10,064 bases of DNA from an uncultured Eubacteriales bacterium (lineage in GTDB: Bacteria > Bacillota > Clostridia > Oscillospirales > Acutalibacteraceae), in the NCBI GenBank assembly GCA_934643185.1, contig CAKUBN010000076.1, positions 1 to 10,064 of the forward strand. The letters run 5' to 3'. The notes under the pieces were generated by a model, which was not told the DNA's origin, made no database searches, and saw only the letters and a list, made by a program, of their open reading frames with translations. This document shows, in pieces, positions 7,991 to 10,064 of the stretch (the stretch's first letter is position 1; every line of letters starts with the position of its first letter). The position numbers and the translations under genes are program-made.

Positions 7991-8294
7991 TTGGTTCCCC
8001 TTTCGTATCTATTTTTTCGCCGGAAAAGCGCAGCACGGCGCTGCCGGTTGTGACGGTGCCGAAAAGCTCGTTTCCGCAAAGCTCGGCGGTGGTGCGGCAG
8101 GGCAGCACGCTGACCGCTGTGCGTAGGTCGTGGAAAAGCTCCAATGTGTCTCCTTTTATCGTGCCGCGAACGGGATTTTCGTGCCCAAGCACATAAAATG
8201 TGCCGGTGACGTCGCCGTTTTCCGCAGTAAGCGTGAGCGTGCCTGCGCGCTGGCCGAGCTGACCCTCTAAAACGATGTGATATTGCAGATTCAT
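7974..8294 (-). CDS. Small beta-rich protein, first gene of the operon (106 aa)
   Basis: The protein of unknown function begins MNLQYHIVLEGQLG. The ATG at 8294 is preferred over an upstream in-frame one at 8444 because AAGGAGG ends 7 nt before it. The longer version would also run through the intergenic region that carries the putative operators. There is no signal peptide or membrane helix, and the alternating pattern (TLTLTAENGDVTGTFYVLG) suggests antiparallel strands. It appears paralogous to the 104-aa protein encoded two genes downstream. Its 3' end overlaps the amidohydrolase start by 17 nt in another frame, which points to coupled translation. Binding of a small molecule is one possibility, but no specific function can be assigned. 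Confidence 0.75.
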   Translation of the reverse strand: MNLQYHIVLEGQLGQRAGTLTLTAENGDVTGTFYVLGHENPVRGTIKGDTLELFHDLRTAVSVLPCRTTAELCGNELFGTVTTGSAVLRFSGEKIDTKGEPNEFSK

Positions 8295-8319
8295 CGTGCT
8301 CCCTCCTTGTAACGAGCTT

Positions 8320-8349
8320 ATTTTAGCGCGCTGAGCGGAGATGCCGCAA
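8320..8349 (-). promoter_or_regulatory. Possible promoter of the five-gene operon
   Basis: On the minus strand a -10-like TAAAAT (8325-8320) lies 18 nt downstream of a weak -35-like TTGCGG (8349-8344). Transcription would start near 8312, about 18 nt before the ATG at 8294. The -35 matches the consensus poorly, so the promoter may be weak or the true one may lie elsewhere. The GGTCAAA element at 8351-8357, part of the repeat family in this spacer, sits immediately upstream. Confidence 0.35.
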
Positions 8350-8385
8350 AGGTCAAACGCGCGTGCTGTGTCCGAATTTTGACAA

Positions 8386-8405
8386 ACAGGCGAAATTTGA
8401 CCTGT
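8386..8405. promoter_or_regulatory. Palindromic candidate operator for the TetR regulator
   Basis: A 20-bp palindrome with 16 of 20 symmetric positions, ACAGG-N2-AAATTT-N2-CCTGT, lies between the divergent genes. It is surrounded by related elements: CGAATTTTGACA (8373-8384) is an 18-bp-offset direct repeat of CGAAATTTGACC (8391-8402), CGAATTTT (8373-8380) is inverted as AAAATTCG (8406-8413), and GGTCAAA (8351-8357) is the inverse of TTTGACC (8396-8402). Size and position fit a TetR-family operator controlling both directions. Binding by the adjacent TetR is inferred. Confidence 0.5.
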
Positions 8406-8426
8406 AAAATTCGTTTGGAAAATCAC

Positions 8427-8456
8427 TTGGCAGTGCGAAACCACCTGTGTTATAAT
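8427..8456 (+). promoter_or_regulatory. Promoter of the tetR-type gene
   Basis: A -35 box TTGGCA (8427-8432) and a perfect -10 box TATAAT (8451-8456) are separated by 18 nt. TGT directly before the -10 makes it an extended -10. A short inverted repeat CACT-TGGC-AGTG (8424-8435) covers the -35 and could be an autoregulatory site. The ATG follows at 8488 with AAAGGAAG (8473-8480) as ribosome binding site. Confidence 0.75.
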
Positions 8457-8487
8457 AAGGCAAAATCAGGCGAAAGGAAGCGTTTGG

Positions 8488-9180
8488 ATGGAAAAGAAGA
8501 CCTACGCGACATCGGACCAGACAAAGCACGCGATGGCGGCGGCGCTGAAAGAGCTGATGGCACAAAAGCCGTTTGATAAAATCACCATTCATGACATTAC
8601 GGAACGGAGCGGCATACGGCGGCAGAACTTCTACTACCATTTTGCAGACGCTTACGACCTGATGCGCTGGATGTTTGAGGAGGAGGCCATCTCCCTTTTA
8701 GAGGCGCACGAGGGCGCGCTTTTGTGGCAGGACGGACTTTTGCAGCTGTTCCGCTATTTAGAGGAAAACCGCGCCGTGTGCCAATGCGCGCTGAACTCCA
8801 TCGGCCGGCCGATCTTGAAGCGCTTTTTTGAAAACGACATGTACGAGATCATTCACCGCACGGTGGATAAGCTCTCTGTGGAGGTCGGCGCCACTGCCGC
8901 AGGCGTTTCGCAGGACGACGTTGACCTGATGACGCACTGGTACATTTTGAGCTTTGTGGGCGTTATGGAAAGCTGGCTTGTGGGCGAAATTGACCGCCCG
9001 CCGGAGGAGCTTGTGGCGTTTGGCGACCAGATCTTGCAGGACCATATTCGCGGCGCGAAAATGCGGTTTGCGGAAATTATAAAAAGGAAAGAGAAAGGGA
9101 AAGGGAAAGCATATCAGCATGGAAACGCTGACGAAGATTTGCGAAACCCTGAATTGTGGACGGAATTCACAGTAGAATAA
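8488..9180 (+). CDS. TetR/AcrR-family transcriptional regulator (DhaS-like C-terminal domain) with an altered C-terminus
   Basis: The 230-aa protein is a DNA-binding regulator, probably a repressor of the divergent exporter operon and of itself. Residues about 10-55 form the TetR helix-turn-helix (KITIHDITERSGIRRQNFYYHF). The rest is a helical ligand/dimerisation domain of the TetR_C_7/8 type seen in DhaS-like regulators, including FENDMYEIIHRTVDKL and YILSFVGVMESWLVGE. The native protein probably ended shortly after GAKMRFAEIIKRK (189-201). From about residue 203 the frame passes through a degraded XRE gene remnant, giving a Lys/Gly-rich stretch and a tail (AYQHGNADEDL...EFTVE) unlike the family. 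The ligand domain itself looks intact, so function is likely kept. The tail ends at the TAA 26 nt before the GNAT gene, so the two may be co-transcribed. The family is certain; the target and ligand are inferred. Confidence 0.9.
   Translation: MEKKTYATSDQTKHAMAAALKELMAQKPFDKITIHDITERSGIRRQNFYYHFADAYDLMRWMFEEEAISLLEAHEGALLWQDGLLQLFRYLEENRAVCQCALNSIGRPILKRFFENDMYEIIHRTVDKLSVEVGATAAGVSQDDVDLMTHWYILSFVGVMESWLVGEIDRPPEELVAFGDQILQDHIRGAKMRFAEIIKRKEKGKGKAYQHGNADEDLRNPELWTEFTVE
9098..9180 (+). pseudogene. Remnant of an XRE-type (Cro/CI) regulator, C-terminal end only
   Basis: One frame ahead of the TetR frame, 9098-9160 reads GKGKHISMETLTKICETLNCG. This closely matches the end of short XRE helix-turn-helix proteins, where ...ISMETLxKICxxLNC is followed by a DDIVEF-type end. 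Here the expected DDIV segment is missing: after Gly only 2 nt (9161-9162) remain before GAATTCACAGTAGAATAA, which reads EFTVE-stop. A net loss of 3n+1 nt would therefore explain the frameshift. The N-terminal HTH half is absent. The fragment now supplies the TetR reading frame's odd tail. Recognition is by motif memory, not database search. Confidence 0.6.
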
Positions 9181-9206
9181 CTAATAAACTTTAGGAGAAA
9201 TTAAGT

Positions 9207-9689
9207 ATGCTAAGATTGGAAAAAATAAACGGAAATAATGCTTGGGACATTCTTAAATTAAAGGTGGCAGAAAATCAAAGGCATTTTGTTTCAAGCAACG
9301 ACAGAAGCATTATTGAAGCTTATACAACCATTGCGGGAAATGGCTATGTCTTTCCTTTTGGTATTTATGAAGATGATACCCCTGTTGGCTTTTTGATGAT
9401 TGGTTTTGATACAGATGATTACTGGGATGATGCCCCGCTTGTGGCAACAGGCAACTATAATCTCTGGCGATTGATGATTGACGAAAAATACCAAAATAAA
9501 GGTTACGGACGAAAAGCGGTCAAGCTCGCTTTGGACTTTATTAACACGCTTCCTTGCGGTTGTGCTGAATATTGCTGGCTGTCTTATGAGCCTGAGAATG
9601 AGGTTGCCCGCCGTTTGTACCATTCGTTTGGTTTTGAAGAAACAGGTGAAAAGGATTGTGATGAATTGATTGCTGTGTTGAAGCTGTAA
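9207..9689 (+). CDS. GNAT-family N-acetyltransferase (BltD/PaiA polyamine-acetyltransferase-like)
   Basis: The 160-aa protein should transfer an acetyl group from acetyl-CoA to an amine. The acetyl-CoA loop is YQNKGYG (Q96-x-x-G99-x-G101), preceded by the strand LWRLMIDEKY and followed by a helix. The end shows WLSYEPENEVARRLYHSFGF, the usual GNAT motif B. The overall pattern (AENQRHFVSS near the N-terminus, PFGIYEDDTPVGF) resembles spermidine/spermine acetyltransferases of the BltD/PaiA type, but the substrate is uncertain. AGGAG (9193-9197) sits 9 nt before the ATG. A TAGAAT (9173-9178) could be a -10, but no good -35 goes with it, so read-through from the TetR promoter is more likely. The gene is visibly more AT-rich, with A/T-ending codons, than everything to its left, which indicates acquisition from a lower-GC genome. 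Confidence 0.9.
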   Translation: MLRLEKINGNNAWDILKLKVAENQRHFVSSNDRSIIEAYTTIAGNGYVFPFGIYEDDTPVGFLMIGFDTDDYWDDAPLVATGNYNLWRLMIDEKYQNKGYGRKAVKLALDFINTLPCGCAEYCWLSYEPENEVARRLYHSFGFEETGEKDCDELIAVLKL

Positions 9690-9711
9690 CAACCTATTTA
9701 AAATTTTCATG

Positions 9712-9771
9712 GGCGCAAAGATACGCTTTGCGGAGGTTATAAAAAAGAAAAAGTCGGCCTCTTCCCTATAA
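9712..9771 (+). pseudogene. Detached 3' end of a TetR-type gene (duplicate of the TetR C-terminus)
   Basis: The frame GAKIRFAEVIKKKKSASSL-stop matches GAKMRFAEIIKRKEK of the TetR protein upstream. Over 42 nt (9052-9093 versus 9712-9753), 34 positions are identical, with many differences at third codon positions. The similarity stops abruptly at 9711, next to the AT-rich GNAT segment. There is no start codon context or HTH, so this is a leftover gene end. It shows where the TetR gene, or a close homologue of it, naturally ended, directly before an intrinsic terminator. Confidence 0.65.
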
Positions 9772-9787
9772 TTTTTGATATAAAGAG

Positions 9788-9826
9788 ACCCCGCTGTCCT
9801 TTTAGATTTGGGCAGTGGGGTTTGTT
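9788..9826 (+). terminator. Intrinsic terminator after the TetR/GNAT unit
   Basis: ACCCCGCTGTCC (9788-9799) pairs with GGGCAGTGGGGT (9810-9821) over 12 bp, with two G-U wobbles and a 10-nt loop (TTTTAGATTT). TTTGTT follows. It lies 16 nt after the stop of the TetR-end remnant, consistent with being that gene's original terminator and now ending transcripts from TetR and GNAT. Confidence 0.7.
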
Positions 9827-9827
9827 G

Positions 9828-9910
9828 CGTGTAAAGATATATCGCTTCACACGAATGTAAAGTTAATTTACTGTACAGATACAAAAAACGCCCGTCCACT
9901 GATAAACAGG
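9828..9910. other. Short non-coding spacer between the terminator and the IS element
   Basis: No gene is visible. The only structure is an imperfect inverted repeat CGTGTAAAG-N8-CTTCACACG (9828-9836 and 9845-9853), with one mismatch on the plus strand that becomes a G-U pair on the minus strand, and a small GTAAA-N5-TTTAC repeat near 9857-9871. Neither has a convincing T-tract. Confidence 0.4.
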
Positions 9911-9944
9911 TGAAGTAGTCAATAGTTAGTAGACACAAAATTTC

Positions 9945-10064
9945 TTATGCCACCAGTTCTGTTCTATATGGGACTGGTGGTTTTCCTTTTAGTTTGCGGA
10001 CGGGTCGCTCGTTGTTGAAATAGTAGATTGCCTGTTCAATGGTAAATCTCAGATCATCACTCTC
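9945..10064 (-). CDS. IS3-family transposase OrfB, last 39 residues
   Basis: The minus-strand frame, open at the window edge, reads ...IEQAIYYFNNERPVRKLKG, then KPPVPYRTELVA and a TAA at 9947-9945. This is the typical end of the DDE integrase domain of IS3/IS150-type transposases, where a YYN.xR..xxLKG..P..YR motif follows the catalytic Glu. The catalytic residues themselves lie outside the window. The fragment is intact as far as it can be read. The gene is of moderate GC and unlike the operon on the left. Confidence 0.85.
   Translation of the reverse strand, partial: ESDDLRFTIEQAIYYFNNERPVRKLKGKPPVPYRTELVA
9950..9990 (+). terminator. Inward-facing intrinsic terminator inside the IS3 transposase 3' end
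   Basis: CCACCAGT (9950-9957) and ACTGGTGG (9973-9980) pair perfectly. With G-U pairs the stem extends to 13 bp (9950-9962 with 9968-9980) around a 5-nt loop, and TTTTCCTTTT (9981-9990) follows. On the plus strand it would stop transcription entering the element from the GNAT side. It overlaps the last codons of the transposase on the other strand. Confidence 0.6.

Larger units (their letters stand above)
9911..10064 (-). mobile_element. IS3-family insertion sequence, right-end fragment (continues beyond the window)
   Basis: The window ends inside an IS3-family element whose transposase reads leftward. The outer end is placed tentatively at 9911, where plus-strand TGAAGTAGTCAATAGTTAG begins with the TG expected of IS3-family terminal repeats. 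The left terminal repeat lies outside the window, so neither the inverted repeat nor a 3-4 bp target duplication can be checked. Confidence 0.6.

Noticed and set aside
8379..8410. Perfect -35 TTGACA (8379-8384) followed by TAAAAT (8405-8410) as a second plus-strand promoter
   Set aside because: The spacer would be 20 nt, too long for a good sigma-70 promoter, and the promoter at 8427-8456 is much better.
8295..8444. Upstream extension of the 106-aa protein to an ATG at 8444
   Set aside because: It has no ribosome binding site, would cover the operator region, and the ATG at 8294 has a strong AAGGAGG.
9291..9938. Minus-strand open frame of 215 codons
   Set aside because: It is antisense to GNAT and runs through a terminator and the IS boundary. 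The GNAT motifs on the plus strand are clear.
9890..10005. CCCGTCC/GGACGGG inverted pair spanning the IS end
   Set aside because: Only 7 bp with about 100 nt between, one copy inside the transposase coding sequence; likely chance.

Overview
The window looks like a piece of a fairly GC-rich member of the Clostridia/Oscillospirales, probably gut-associated. This is an inference from several things: Gram-positive-type ribosome binding sites, a GH29 fucosidase, a GLUG-repeat cell-surface protein with a single C-terminal membrane anchor, an MMPL exporter and a DhaS-type TetR regulator. No rRNA, tRNA or CRISPR array is visible.

Layout, left to right. Bases 1-580 (minus strand) hold the N-terminal half of a cytoplasmic GH29 alpha-L-fucosidase. 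It has its own strong promoter (626-654) and runs off the window. A minus-strand intrinsic terminator (681-716) separates it from a compact five-gene minus-strand operon covering 8294 down to 764. In transcription order the operon encodes: a small beta-rich protein (106 aa); an ACMSD-type metal-dependent amidohydrolase/decarboxylase; a second small beta-rich protein (104 aa) that looks like a paralogue of the first; an 830-aa MMPL/RND transporter; and an 1143-aa secreted, membrane-anchored protein in which GLUG repeats are interrupted by about 390 residues of predicted helix. The genes overlap by 14-17 nt or are 13-19 nt apart, so one transcript is likely.

Divergent from the operon is a TetR/AcrR regulator (8488-9180). 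The intergenic region contains a clear plus-strand promoter and a cluster of palindromic or repeated AAATTTGAC-like sequences that are candidate operators. The best reading is a regulated export module: TetR senses a small molecule or lipid, the amidohydrolase and small proteins modify or handle it, MMPL exports it, and the large surface protein acts as an extracellular partner of MMPL. The substrate cannot be read from the sequence.

The right end (about 9094-10064) is a patchwork of mobile DNA. The TetR reading frame runs into a degraded fragment of an XRE-type regulator, followed by an AT-rich GNAT acetyltransferase gene (9207-9689). Then comes a second copy of a TetR C-terminal coding end (9712-9771) with an intrinsic terminator. 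The window ends in the 3' end of an IS3-family element on the minus strand. The XRE'-GNAT block therefore appears to have been inserted into the 3' end of a TetR gene.
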